From assembly GCF_014653945.1 (NCBI RefSeq), contig NZ_BNAU01000002.1, positions 429,914 to 493,913 of the forward strand: 64,000 nt of DNA, in the 5' to 3' direction. The translations under genes were made by a program, and so were the position numbers. This DNA comes from Amycolatopsis deserti. GTDB taxonomy: Bacteria; Actinomycetota; Actinomycetes; Mycobacteriales; Pseudonocardiaceae. The notes below the pieces were generated by a model that was not told the origin of the DNA, searched no databases, and saw only the letters and a list, made by a program, of their open reading frames with translations. Of this stretch, positions 28,227 through 37,433 are shown piece after piece (the stretch's first letter is position 1; every line of letters begins with the position of its first letter).

Positions 28227-29633
28227 ATGTCCACCGGCACCATCCTCGCCCGGCTCGAACGGCTCCCGATGAGCCGCCCGCAGTACGGCATCCTCTTCGC
28301 GGGCGGCCTCGGCCACCTGTTCGAGGCGCTCGACATCGTGATCATCGGATTCATGCTGCCGCACCTGAAAGCGGAGTTCGGTCTCGACAACGCCCAGATC
28401 GGGCTCATCGGCGGCGCCGCGCCGGTCGGCATGATCGTCGGCGCGATCCTCGCCGGCGTGGTCGGCGACCGGTTCGGCCGCAAACGCGTGATGCTCTACG
28501 CGCTGCTGCTGTTCTGCGCCGCCTCGATCGCGCTGGCCTTCGCCAACGGGTTCGCGTTCATCCTCGTGGTCCGCGTGATCGGCGGGCTCGGCGCGGGCGC
28601 GGAGGCCGCCATCGTTTCGCCCTACATCTCCGAGTTCGCGACCGGGCACAACCGCGGCCGGTTCGTCAGTGGCGTGACGTTGTTCTTCTCGCTCGGCAAC
28701 GTGGCCGCGGCGGTGCTCGGTTCGCTGGTCGTGCCGCTGGACGGCGGCTGGCGCATCGCCGCCGTGATCTGCGGCCTGCCGGTGCTGGTCCTGCTGTGGT
28801 GGCGGCGATCCCTGCCGGAGTCGCCGCGGTGGCTGCTCAGCCAGGGACGCGTGGACGAGGCGGACGCCGTGGTGAGCCGCCTGGAGGAACGGGTGATCGC
28901 CGCCCGCCGCGGCGCCGCCCTGCCGCCGGTGCCGCCGGTGAACGTCGTCGCACCGGCCGCGCCCGCGGTGTCCTGGTCGCCGCTGCAGGTGTGGCGGGGC
29001 GGTCTCGCGCGGGTGTCGGTGGCGACGTGGCTCGGCTCGTTCGTGTTCCTGTTCGCTTTCTTCGGGTTCTTCACCTGGATGCCGTCGCTGTTCCTGGAGA
29101 TCGGGGTCGACCCCGGCGTGGCCGCGACCTACAGCTTCTTCCTGTTCGTGGCCCAGCCGATCGGGTACCTGACCGCGATCGCCGTCAGCGACCGGTTCGA
29201 GCGCCGCACGCTGCTGGTGACGTTCTTCGGCTTCGCCGCGCTCGCCTCGCTCGCGCTGGGGGTCGTGCCGCACGACAGCATCGCCCTGCTGCTGATCGGG
29301 ATGGCGCTGTCGATCTGCATCACCTGCATCTCCGGGATCGTGTTCCCCTACTGCTCGGAGGTCTACCCGACCGCCATCCGCGCCACCGGCGCCGGGCTGG
29401 CCTCGACGGCGGGCAACGCGGGTGGGCTCACCGCCCCGGTCGTCATCGGCCTGGCGTTCGGCTCGATCGGGTTCGGCGGCGTGTTCGCGGTGATGGCCGC
29501 GCTGCTGGCCGCGGGCGCGCTCGTCATCCGCCTGTTCGGGCCCCGGGTCACCGGCAAGACCCTGGAGCAGGTCTTCGCCGACGAAACCACGCGGCCCACC
29601 ACCCCCAGCGCACTCGAAGGGAGCGCGTCGTGA
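28227..29633 (+). CDS. MFS transporter, sugar/organic acid type
   Basis: A 468-residue 12-helix MFS protein with the GDRFGRKRV motif after helix 2, RVIGGLGAGAE in helix 4, PESPRWLLSQGRVDEAD at the end of the first half and a long cytoplasmic loop at about residues 205-245. It resembles aromatic-acid or sugar importers (inference). It lies 66 bases after the first MFS gene and its stop overlaps the next start by 4 bases. Confidence 0.87.
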   Translation: MSTGTILARLERLPMSRPQYGILFAGGLGHLFEALDIVIIGFMLPHLKAEFGLDNAQIGLIGGAAPVGMIVGAILAGVVGDRFGRKRVMLYALLLFCAASIALAFANGFAFILVVRVIGGLGAGAEAAIVSPYISEFATGHNRGRFVSGVTLFFSLGNVAAAVLGSLVVPLDGGWRIAAVICGLPVLVLLWWRRSLPESPRWLLSQGRVDEADAVVSRLEERVIAARRGAALPPVPPVNVVAPAAPAVSWSPLQVWRGGLARVSVATWLGSFVFLFAFFGFFTWMPSLFLEIGVDPGVAATYSFFLFVAQPIGYLTAIAVSDRFERRTLLVTFFGFAALASLALGVVPHDSIALLLIGMALSICITCISGIVFPYCSEVYPTAIRATGAGLASTAGNAGGLTAPVVIGLAFGSIGFGGVFAVMAALLAAGALVIRLFGPRVTGKTLEQVFADETTRPTTPSALEGSAS

Positions 29634-30919
29634 CCCAGTCCCCCGTCCCGCGCAGGCGGATCTACTTCGCCACGGTGTTCGGCCACCTCGTCGAGTGGTA
29701 CGAGTTCTCCGTGTACGGTTTCGTGGCCGTCCACATCGGAGCGACGTTCTTCCCCGGCGCCGATCCGATGGCCCGGCTGCTGGCCACCTTCGGCGTGTTC
29801 GGCTTCACCTTCGGGTTCCGCCCGCTGGGCGCCCTGTTCTTCGGCCCGCTGGCCGACCGGATCGGCCGTCGTCCGGTGCTGGTCACGGTGCTGCTGCTGA
29901 TGTGCGGGTCGACGTTCGCGATCGGGTTGCTGCCCGGGTACGCCACGCTCGGCATCGCCGCGCCGGTGCTGCTCGTCGTGTTGCGCGGGCTGCAGAACTT
30001 CTCCACCGGTGGCGAGTTCGGCAGCGTGGGGGCGTTCATGATCGAACACGCCCCGCCAGGGCGGCGCGGGTTCGCCACGAGCTGGCTGATGTTCTCCGCG
30101 GTGGTCGGGTTCGTGATCGGCAGCCTGGTGGTCGTCGCGCTGGCCGCGACGCTCGGTGACGCGGCGATGGCCGCGTGGGGCTGGCGGATCCCGTTCCTCG
30201 TCGCGGGCCCGCTCGGCATCGTCGGCCTCTACATCCGGCTGCGCCTGGAGGACACGCCGGAGTTCCGCGCGCTGGCCGACCGGCACGAGGTGGCGCAGTC
30301 GCCGCTGCGGGAGGCGCTGCGGTACCGGCGGGAGATCCTGACCGTGGCCGGGCTGGCCGGCCTGCACACCACCGCGTTCTACCTGGTGCTGACGTTCATG
30401 GTGTCGTACCTGACGCAGACCGTCCGGTTCGGCACCGGGCTGGCGCTCACCGCGACGCTCGCTGGCGCGGTCGCCGCGCTGGTGCCGATGCCGTGGGTAT
30501 CGGCGTGGTCGGACCGGATCGGGCGCCGCCCGGTCCTGGTGACGTTCTCCGCGGGGATCGCCGTGCTGGCGGTGCCGGCGCTCGCGGTCATCCGCAGCTC
30601 CCCGGCCGGCGCGATCGCCGGGCAGGTCGTGCTCGGGTCGCTGATGGGGGCGCTGGTGTCGACCACGCTGGTGTCGATGACGGAGATCTTCCCGGCGCGG
30701 GTGCGCTCGGCCGGTTCGTCGTTCGCCTACACCATCTCGGCGGCGCTGATCGGCGGCACGGCGCCGTTCGTGTCGACGTGGCTGATCGGCGCGACCGGCA
30801 GTTCGCTGGCGCCCGCCGGGTACCTGGCCGCGACGGCGCTGCTGGCTCTCGTCGCCGCCCTGTGCTTCCGGGAGCGGGTGGCTCCATCGGTGAAGGGAGA
30901 AGTCCATGTTGGACAGTGA
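29630..30919 (+). CDS. MFS transporter, metabolite:H+ symporter type
   Basis: A 429-residue 12-helix protein opening with FGHLVEWYEFSVYGF, with LADRIGRRPVL after helix 2 and NFSTGGEFGSVG in helix 4. It is a second metabolite:H+ symporter family member, clearly related to the one at 26871-28160. The GTG start is embedded in the preceding stop (GTGA). Its 3' end overlaps the hydrolase gene by 14 bases. Substrate unknown. Confidence 0.87.
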   Translation: MTQSPVPRRRIYFATVFGHLVEWYEFSVYGFVAVHIGATFFPGADPMARLLATFGVFGFTFGFRPLGALFFGPLADRIGRRPVLVTVLLLMCGSTFAIGLLPGYATLGIAAPVLLVVLRGLQNFSTGGEFGSVGAFMIEHAPPGRRGFATSWLMFSAVVGFVIGSLVVVALAATLGDAAMAAWGWRIPFLVAGPLGIVGLYIRLRLEDTPEFRALADRHEVAQSPLREALRYRREILTVAGLAGLHTTAFYLVLTFMVSYLTQTVRFGTGLALTATLAGAVAALVPMPWVSAWSDRIGRRPVLVTFSAGIAVLAVPALAVIRSSPAGAIAGQVVLGSLMGALVSTTLVSMTEIFPARVRSAGSSFAYTISAALIGGTAPFVSTWLIGATGSSLAPAGYLAATALLALVAALCFRERVAPSVKGEVHVGQ

Positions 30920-31679
30920 CGTCCTCGACCGCGGCGACGGCCCGGCCGTGGTGTTCAGCCACGGCACGCTGCTCGACCGCACGATGTTCGACCCGCAGAT
31001 CGCGGCGCTGGCCGGGGCCTACCGGACCGTCGCCTACACCAGCCGGGCGGGCACGTCCCGCTACGGCACCGAACGCTCGCTGGACGACCTGGTCGGCGAT
31101 TGCCTCGACGTGGTCGACGGCATCGGCCGGTTCGTGCTGGTCGGCATGTCGGTGGGCGGGTTCATGGCGATCGAGCTGGCGCTCAAGCACCCGGAGCGCC
31201 TGGCCGGCCTGGTGCTGGTGTCCACCATGGCGGATGCGTACACGCCGGAGGAACGGGCGCGGTTCGGGGCGCTGCTGGAGCCGATGGACACCGAGGAGCC
31301 GATCAGCGCGGAGTTCGCCGAGGCGTTCGTACCGGTGATCTTCGGGCCGCGCACGATCGCCGAGAACCCGGAGCACGTGCGGCGGTGGGTGCGGAAGTGG
31401 CGGGCGCGCCCGTCGCGTTCGGTCTGGGGCGAGTACCGATCGTGGATCGACCGGGAGGACCGGCTCGGCAGGCTGACCGAGATCACGGTGCCGACGCTGA
31501 TCATCCACGGCGAGGACGACGGCGGGATCCCGATCGCCCGCGCCGAGGCGATGCACGCCCGCCTGCCGGGGTCGGAGTTCGTGCGCGTCCCGGACAGCGG
31601 GCACCTCGTGACCGAGGAGCAGCCCGAGGTGGTCAACCGGGCGCTGCGGAGGTTCGTCGACGGGATCGCGCCGTGGTGA
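30906..31679 (+). CDS. Alpha/beta hydrolase
   Basis: A 257-residue alpha/beta-hydrolase of the 3-oxoadipate enol-lactonase/esterase type. Nucleophile Ser82 is in GMSVGG, the acid is in HGEDDGGI and the histidine in DSGHLV. A preceding HGTLLDRTMF supplies the oxyanion region. It hydrolyses an ester or lactone; the substrate is not known. Translationally coupled to the transporter before it and the SDR after it. Confidence 0.85.
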   Translation: MLDSDVLDRGDGPAVVFSHGTLLDRTMFDPQIAALAGAYRTVAYTSRAGTSRYGTERSLDDLVGDCLDVVDGIGRFVLVGMSVGGFMAIELALKHPERLAGLVLVSTMADAYTPEERARFGALLEPMDTEEPISAEFAEAFVPVIFGPRTIAENPEHVRRWVRKWRARPSRSVWGEYRSWIDREDRLGRLTEITVPTLIIHGEDDGGIPIARAEAMHARLPGSEFVRVPDSGHLVTEEQPEVVNRALRRFVDGIAPW

Positions 31680-32416
31680 GCCGCGAACTCGACGGGCAGG
31701 TCGCGATCGTGACCGGCGGCGCGCGCGGCATCGGCGCCGCGATCGTGCGGTCGCTGGCCGGCGCCGGCGCGGCGGTGGTGATCGCCGGCGGGCGCGAATC
31801 CGACGGGCGCGCTCTCGCCGCGGAACTCGGCGACCGGGTGGTGTACGAGCCGCACGACGTCGGCTGCGAGCGCTCGTGGGACCGGCTCCTCCAGACCACG
31901 GTCGCACGACTCGGCCCGCCCACGATCCTGGTCAACAACGCCGGGATCTACCGGCCGGGCCCGGACGTGACCGGGACGGCGCCGGAGGACTTCGACGAGC
32001 ACTACCGGGTCAACCAGCGCGGCCCCTTCCTCGGGATGCGGGCCGCGAGCGCGGTGATGAAGACGGCCGGTGGCGGGGCGATCGTGAACATCTCCTCGAT
32101 CGCCTCGCACCGGCCGTATCCCGGGCAGATCGCCTACTCCACCACCAAGTGGGCGGTGCGGGGTATGACGAAGTGCGCCGCGGTGGAGCTGGGTGCGCAC
32201 GGGGTGCGCGTCAACTCGGTGCACCCCGGGTTCATCGACACCGGGATGCTGGACGTCATCACCGAGGAGTGGAACGCCCAGGTCCTCGCGGCGACGCCGC
32301 TGGGGCGGCGGGGGCTGGCCGAGGAGGTCGCGGCGACCGTGCTCTTCCTGGTCTCCCCGGCCAGCGCCTTCGTCACCGGCGCGGAGTTCGTCGTGGACGG
32401 CGGGCTGGCTTCCTAG
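31676..32416 (+). CDS. Short-chain dehydrogenase/reductase
   Basis: A 246-residue classical SDR with TGGARGIG, NNAG, ISSIAS and the YSTTK active site. GTG at 31676 overlaps the hydrolase stop by 4 bases. It is last in the transporter-hydrolase operon. Its stop overlaps that of the convergent aminotransferase gene by 3 bases. Substrate unknown. Confidence 0.87.
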   Translation: MSRELDGQVAIVTGGARGIGAAIVRSLAGAGAAVVIAGGRESDGRALAAELGDRVVYEPHDVGCERSWDRLLQTTVARLGPPTILVNNAGIYRPGPDVTGTAPEDFDEHYRVNQRGPFLGMRAASAVMKTAGGGAIVNISSIASHRPYPGQIAYSTTKWAVRGMTKCAAVELGAHGVRVNSVHPGFIDTGMLDVITEEWNAQVLAATPLGRRGLAEEVAATVLFLVSPASAFVTGAEFVVDGGLAS

Positions 32417-33507
32417 CGGGCCTGCCCGGCGGCGAGTGCCCGCACCGCGGCCGCCACGTCGGACTCGTCGTTGAAGTAGTGGAACCCGAACCGGACCCGG
32501 TCGCCCAGTGCGGTGGCGCGCACGCCGTGCCCGGCCAGCGACCGGGCGATCCGGTCGGCGTCGGCGGTGGCCAGGACGACGATGTGCGACGCCGGTCCAC
32601 TGTGGACTCGTCGCAGGCCGAGTGCTGCCGCCTCGTCGGTCAGCTGCCCGGCCAGGCCGAGCACGTGCCGCTCCACCGCGGCCGGATCCACGCGTCTCAA
32701 CAGGCGCAGCGCGGCGCAGGCGCCGAGCCAGGAGAACCACGCCGGTGAGGCGTCGCACCGGGCGGCGTCCGGCGCCAGGTCCAGGTCACCGCCGAAGTAG
32801 CCGTGCGGGGCGGCGGTCGACTTCCAGCCCGGCGCCAGCGGCCGGAGCCCGGCCACCCGGTCCGGCCGCGCCACCAGCCACGCCGCACCACGCGGGCACA
32901 GCATCCACTTGTAGCCGTGCACCGCGAGGTAGTCCGGACGGACCGCGGCCAGGTCGAACCGCAGCACGCCGAGCGACTGGGTGAGGTTGACGAACAGCCG
33001 GGCCCCGACCCGGTCGGTGGCGGCGCGCAGAGCGGGAAGGTCCAGCCGCTGCCCTTCGCGGCTGGTCACCTCGCTCACCGCCAGCAGCGCCACGTCCCCG
33101 TCGAGGGCCGCGATCAGGTCCTCGGCACGGGTCACGCCGTCCCGCGCGGGCACGCTCACCACGTCGTGCCGCGCCAGCCAGGGGAACCGGTTGCTGCGGA
33201 AGTCCTGCTCGGCCACCACGACCCGGCCGCGGGGCAGGGACGCGGCGACGGTGGCGGCGGCCTCGGCGAGCGAGGACACCGTGGCGACCGTGCCCGGCGG
33301 AACCCCGAGGAATCCGGCGAACAGCTCCCGCGCATCGGCCGCGGCCCCGTCCCAGGCGAGCCAGTCGAACCCGCCGGAGGACCAGGCGTCGAGCACCTCG
33401 CGCATCGCCGTCACCACCGGCTCCGCCCCCGGCGGCGCGCCCGGCGTGTCCAGCCACACCTGGTCGCGCAGCGCCGGGAAGAGCGCCCGGAACTCGGCGG
33501 GCGTCAC
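32413..33507 (-). CDS. Class V aminotransferase (PLP)
   Basis: A 364-residue fold-type I PLP enzyme related to cysteine desulfurase/isopenicillin epimerase-like proteins. The PLP lysine lies in VHGYKWMLCPRG near residue 223. The N-terminal region LDTPGAPPGAEPV is typical. No desulfurase cysteine loop is obvious, so transamination, elimination or lyase chemistry is possible. It overlaps the RidA-like gene by 4 bases (GTGA). Confidence 0.82.
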   Translation of the reverse strand: MTPAEFRALFPALRDQVWLDTPGAPPGAEPVVTAMREVLDAWSSGGFDWLAWDGAAADARELFAGFLGVPPGTVATVSSLAEAAATVAASLPRGRVVVAEQDFRSNRFPWLARHDVVSVPARDGVTRAEDLIAALDGDVALLAVSEVTSREGQRLDLPALRAATDRVGARLFVNLTQSLGVLRFDLAAVRPDYLAVHGYKWMLCPRGAAWLVARPDRVAGLRPLAPGWKSTAAPHGYFGGDLDLAPDAARCDASPAWFSWLGACAALRLLRRVDPAAVERHVLGLAGQLTDEAAALGLRRVHSGPASHIVVLATADADRIARSLAGHGVRATALGDRVRFGFHYFNDESDVAAAVRALAAGQAR

Positions 33508-33911
33508 CGGGGCACCGCGGCCATGGCCTCGACCTCCACCAGGATGTCCGGCCGGGCGAGCGCTGCCGCCACGATCAGCGACTGGGCCGGCCAGTCGCCG
33601 TCCGGGTACCAGCGGGTGAAGGTCCGCTTCACCACCGCGCGGAAGCCGGTCAGGTGCTCGGTGCCCGCCACCATGCTGAACACCTTGACCAGGTGCTGGG
33701 GCTGCGCACCCGCCGCGGTCAGAAGCCGTTCGAGGTTGGCGAACACCGCCTCGGTCTGGGCTTCGGCGTCGGCACCGGCGAGCGAACCGTCAGACAGCGC
33801 GCCGACCTGCCCGGAGATCACCACGAGCTCGTGCCCGGGCGGGACGTGCGCCAGGTGGCTGTACATCCCGATCGGGGCGGCGACGGTGCTCGGGTTCCAG
33901 CGCTTGATCAT
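33504..33911 (-). CDS. RidA-like (YjgF family) protein lacking the key arginine
   Basis: A 135-residue Rid-superfamily protein (LVVISGQVG, AQTEAVFANLERLLTAAGA, ILVEVEAMAAV). In 2-iminopropanoate deaminases a PAR motif near the C-terminus carries the catalytic arginine; here the corresponding segment reads WPAQSL, so the arginine is replaced by glutamine. It may therefore have a different reaction from RidA, perhaps handling an enamine made by the two neighbouring PLP enzymes. Overlaps both neighbours by 4 bases. Confidence 0.85.
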   Translation of the reverse strand: MIKRWNPSTVAAPIGMYSHLAHVPPGHELVVISGQVGALSDGSLAGADAEAQTEAVFANLERLLTAAGAQPQHLVKVFSMVAGTEHLTGFRAVVKRTFTRWYPDGDWPAQSLIVAAALARPDILVEVEAMAAVPR

Positions 33912-35212
33912 GCGTTCTCCTCAGTTCGTTCCACAGTGGTCAGGGCCTCGCGCAGCACGGTGAGCGCCTCGTCCGCCTCGGCCACGGTGACGGTCATCGG
34001 CGGGGTGACCCGCAGGACGTTGCCGTGCAGCCCGCCGCGGCCGATCAGCAGCCCCCGCTGCCGGGCGGCCTCCAGCACGCGCAGGGTCGCGGCGACGGCC
34101 GGCTCGCGGGTGCCGGGCACGACGAGTTCCACGCCGATCATCAGACCCATCCCGCGGACCTCGCCCACGAGCGGGCAGCCTTCCGCGATCGCGCGCAGGC
34201 CGGTCATCAGGTGCTCGCCGACCTTGTCGGCGTTCGCCTGCAGGTCGTGCGAGAGCAGGTAGTCCAGGGTCGCCACACCGGCGGCCGTGGCGAGCGGGTT
34301 GCCCCCGGCGGTGGAGATCGAGTTCGCGCCGAGGCAGTCCATCAGCCCGGCGGGCGCGACGACCCCGCCGATCGCGACGCCGTTGCCGAGGCCCTTGGCG
34401 AAGGTGATCGCGTCGGGTGTCACGCCGAAACCGGGCATGGCGAAGAACGACCGCCCGGTGCGCCCCCACCCGGACTGGACCTCGTCGGAGATCAGCAGGA
34501 TGCCGTAGTCGTCGAGCACGGCCTTCATCGCCGGGAAGAAGCCCTCGGGCGGGGTGGCGAACCCGCCCGCGCCCTGGACCGGCTCGGCCAGCAGGCACGC
34601 CACGTCCCCGGCGGTGGAGGTCTCGATCATCGTGCGCAGCTCGTCGGCGCAGGCCGCCACGAACGCGGCGTCGTCCAGGTGGCCGAAGGGGCTGCGGTAG
34701 CGGTAGCCGCTGTGCACGTAGGTGACCGCGAGCGGGCTGAGCGCGGTGGCCGACCAGCCCCGGATGCCGGTGGCCCCGACCGTGCCGAAGGACCGGCCGT
34801 GGTAGCTGCCGCGCAGGGCGAGGACCTGGTGGGACCGGCGCCGCTGCGTGGCCAGCAGCAGCGCCGTCTCGACGGCCTCGGTGCCGGAGTTGACGAAGAA
34901 GACCTTCGCGTCGGACAGGCCGGACAGCTTCGCGATCCGCTCGGCGAGCTCGACCTGGCTGCGGATCAGGTACAGCGTCGAGGAGTGCAGCAGACGCCCG
35001 GCCTGCGCCCGGATCGCTTCGGTGATCTCCGGGATGTCGTGGCCGACCATGGTGGCGAGCAGGCCGCCGAAGAAGTCGAGGTACTCGCGGCCCTCGCCGT
35101 CGGTCACGCGGCGCCCTGAGCCGCGGACCAGTTCGATCGGCTCGTCGTAGTAGAGCTGCATCCAGGACGGCATGACCTGGCGGTGGCGCTGCCACAGTTC
35201 AGCGTGGGGCAC
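33908..35212 (-). CDS. Class III aminotransferase (PLP)
   Basis: A 434-residue aminotransferase of the 4-aminobutyrate/alanine-glyoxylate group. The PLP lysine is in TFAKGLGNG, with LISDEVQSGWGRTG (PLP aspartate) and the SGTEAVETA phosphate loop. GTG at 35212 was chosen for the GGAGGAG ribosome-binding site just upstream. It begins a three-gene operon with a RidA-like protein and a class V enzyme, suggesting breakdown of an amine or amino acid. Divergent from the peptidase gene. Confidence 0.88.
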   Translation of the reverse strand: MPHAELWQRHRQVMPSWMQLYYDEPIELVRGSGRRVTDGEGREYLDFFGGLLATMVGHDIPEITEAIRAQAGRLLHSSTLYLIRSQVELAERIAKLSGLSDAKVFFVNSGTEAVETALLLATQRRRSHQVLALRGSYHGRSFGTVGATGIRGWSATALSPLAVTYVHSGYRYRSPFGHLDDAAFVAACADELRTMIETSTAGDVACLLAEPVQGAGGFATPPEGFFPAMKAVLDDYGILLISDEVQSGWGRTGRSFFAMPGFGVTPDAITFAKGLGNGVAIGGVVAPAGLMDCLGANSISTAGGNPLATAAGVATLDYLLSHDLQANADKVGEHLMTGLRAIAEGCPLVGEVRGMGLMIGVELVVPGTREPAVAATLRVLEAARQRGLLIGRGGLHGNVLRVTPPMTVTVAEADEALTVLREALTTVERTEENA

Positions 35213-35292
35213 GGGCTCCTCCTTCAGCGGACGACGACGCCTGCGCACGCTAGGACGGCCTCCCCGGCGAGCTCACCGTCGCCAGGCCTGAA

Positions 35293-35308
35293 TTTCAGAT
35301 AGTCGAAA
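35293..35308. promoter_or_regulatory. Candidate IclR operator, TTTCAGATAGTCGAAA
   Basis: A TTTC...GAAA dyad in the only AT-rich patch of the 171-base divergent region between the class III aminotransferase and M20 peptidase genes. The IclR regulator in the same operon (36612-37433) could bind here. Low-confidence inference. Confidence 0.35.
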
Positions 35309-35383
35309 AACGGGTTCACTCTGATGCAATGGGCGCCTCCGGGGCCGCACAGTGTCGGCCAGCCGAGGAAGCAGGAGGTGACC

Positions 35384-36619
35384 ATGCGACCGACCGACGC
35401 CGACGTGACGGCCCGGGTCGACGCCCTGGCCGAGGACATGCTGTCCTTCCTGGCCGCCACCGTGCGGGACCCGAGCGAGAGCGGGTGGGAGGACCGGGTC
35501 ACCGGCCGGTACGCCGACTGGTTCACCGCCCGCGACTGGCCGGTGACGCGGCAGCCGCTCGAGGAGGCCTCCGGGGAGCCGCGGGCCGCGCAGCGGGAGA
35601 ACCTGATCGCCTGGTACCCGGGCCGTCGTGGGCTGCCGTGCGTGGTCCTCAACGGCCACGTCGACGTGGTGCCCGCGGGTGAGGAGCAGGCGTGGTCCCG
35701 GCTGCCCTACTCCGGTGACCGGGACGGTGGCCTGGTGCACGGGCGCGGCTCGGTCGACATGAAGGGCGGCATCGCGGCCGGGCTGTACGCGCTCGCCGCG
35801 CTCGGCGAGGCCGGGGTGGACCTGCCGTTCGACGTGGCGGTGCAGCTGGTCGTCGCCGAGGAGACCACCGGGGCGGGCACGCGGGCGGCGGTGCGCGAGG
35901 TGCCGGACCCGGCGGCCGCGCTGGTGCTGGAGCCCACCGGCGGGGCGATCGTGCCGGTCAGCACCGGTCTGCTGTTCTTCACCGTCGAGGTCACCGGCGT
36001 CGCCGCGCACACCTCCGCCCCGTGGCGCGGGGTGGACGCGTTCGACAAGCTGATCCGGGTCCGCGAGGCGCTGGCCGAGCTGGCGCGCAAACGCGGCGCC
36101 GCCTACCGGCACCCGCTGTTCGCCGATGTGCCGACCGCGATCCCGTTCGCGATCGGCACCGCCCGGGCGGGCAGCTGGCGCGCGGCGGTGCCCGACCACG
36201 CGACCATGTCCGGGCGGATCGGGCTGATGCCCGGCGAGCCTCCGGCCGAGCTGCGCCGGGAGGTGGAGCGCGTGCTCGCGGAGGTCGCCGCGACCGACGA
36301 CTGGCTGCGGGACCACCCGCCGTCCGTGCGGTGGGACCACGAGGGCCTGCCCGGGTGGGAGACCCCGGCCGACCACCCGCTGATCACCGCCCTGCGGTCC
36401 GCGCAGCGGGAGTGCACCGGCGCGGAGTCGCTGACCGGCTTCACGGCCGGCTCCGACGCCGCGTACTTCGGCGCCCGGGGCGTGCCGACGGCGATCTTCG
36501 GCCCCGGCGACGTGACCCGGGCGCACGCGCCGGACGAGTGCGTGGTCGAAGCGGACGTGGTGCGGGCCGCCAAGGTGCTGGCGCTGACCCTGGCCAGGCT
36601 GGTGGTGCGCGATGGGTGA
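35384..36619 (+). CDS. M20 family metallopeptidase/deacylase (ArgE/DapE-like)
   Basis: A 411-residue two-zinc amidohydrolase. Metal-binding segments are NGHVDVVPAG, HGRGSVDMKGG, AEETTGAG and the late AHAPDECV; the dimerisation domain lies at about residues 200-310. Members remove acyl groups from amino acids or cleave dipeptides. GGAGG precedes the ATG. It heads the operon containing the IclR gene and, further on, the E1 pair. Its substrate may feed the divergent aminotransferases (inference). Confidence 0.87.
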   Translation: MRPTDADVTARVDALAEDMLSFLAATVRDPSESGWEDRVTGRYADWFTARDWPVTRQPLEEASGEPRAAQRENLIAWYPGRRGLPCVVLNGHVDVVPAGEEQAWSRLPYSGDRDGGLVHGRGSVDMKGGIAAGLYALAALGEAGVDLPFDVAVQLVVAEETTGAGTRAAVREVPDPAAALVLEPTGGAIVPVSTGLLFFTVEVTGVAAHTSAPWRGVDAFDKLIRVREALAELARKRGAAYRHPLFADVPTAIPFAIGTARAGSWRAAVPDHATMSGRIGLMPGEPPAELRREVERVLAEVAATDDWLRDHPPSVRWDHEGLPGWETPADHPLITALRSAQRECTGAESLTGFTAGSDAAYFGARGVPTAIFGPGDVTRAHAPDECVVEADVVRAAKVLALTLARLVVRDG

Positions 36620-37433
36620 GCAGCGCACGACCGTGCTGCACACGCTGGAGCGCGGCCTGCAGGTGCTGGAGGCGGTGGCGGCCGCCGACGGGACCGCCAC
36701 CGCGAAGGTGCTCGGGCGGCAGCTCGGCATCAAGATCGGCACCTGCTACCACCTGCTGCGCACGCTGGTCGCCAGCGGGCACGTGGTCCGGCTGCCCGGC
36801 GGGTACTACGACGTGGGCCCGAAGGCGGCGTCGCTGAGCCGGCACCTGCAACGGCGGTCCGGGCCCTCCCCGGAGCTCGCGGTCATCCTCACGCGCCTGC
36901 ACAACAAGACGCGCGAGACGTCCTACATCTCCGGCTGGAACCACGGCACGCTGATCCTCCAGCACTACATCTCGGGCCTGCACACGCTGTCCGTGGGCAA
37001 CCTCGACGTCGGCTACACCGGGCACATGCACGCCCGCGCCTCCTGCAAGGCGGTGCTGGCGTTCCTGCCGGAGGAGCAGGTCGCCGCGATGTTCGCGGGT
37101 GTGCCGCTGGAGGCGGTCACCGCGCACACGATCACCGACTTCGACGCGCTGACCGTGGACCTGGCCACCTCCCGCCGCCGCGGCTACGCACTGGACCTGG
37201 AGGAGTTCAGCGACGGCGTCTGCTGCGTGTCCGCGCCGTTCTTCGGCGAGAACGGGATGCCGGCCGGGGCGTTCACCGTGTCCGTGCCGCAGTCGCGGTT
37301 CACCGAGCGGCGGTCGTGGCTGATCGCGGAGGTGCGGGAGGCGGCGGCGATGGCGACCGGGCTGCTGCGCACCGGCCGGCTCACCGTGCCCTCGCCCGAC
37401 GCACCACCGCGCACCGACCGGGAGGTCTCGTGA
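36612..37433 (+). CDS. IclR-family transcriptional regulator
   Basis: A 273-residue IclR regulator: winged helix at residues about 8-70 (TVLHTLERGLQVLEAV, LGRQLGIKIGTCYHLLRTL) and the IclR effector domain after it (RASCKAVLAFLP, FSDGVCCVSAPFF). It probably controls the M20/E1 operon and perhaps the divergent aminotransferase operon. It overlaps both the M20 gene (8 bases) and the frameshifted SDR gene (4 bases). Confidence 0.88.
   Translation: MGEQRTTVLHTLERGLQVLEAVAAADGTATAKVLGRQLGIKIGTCYHLLRTLVASGHVVRLPGGYYDVGPKAASLSRHLQRRSGPSPELAVILTRLHNKTRETSYISGWNHGTLILQHYISGLHTLSVGNLDVGYTGHMHARASCKAVLAFLPEEQVAAMFAGVPLEAVTAHTITDFDALTVDLATSRRRGYALDLEEFSDGVCCVSAPFFGENGMPAGAFTVSVPQSRFTERRSWLIAEVREAAAMATGLLRTGRLTVPSPDAPPRTDREVS

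Noticed and set aside
26822-29629. A very long plus-strand open frame leading into the third MFS gene
   Set aside because: Only the part from 29630 encodes a recognisable protein; the earlier part is a shifted reading of the first two MFS genes.
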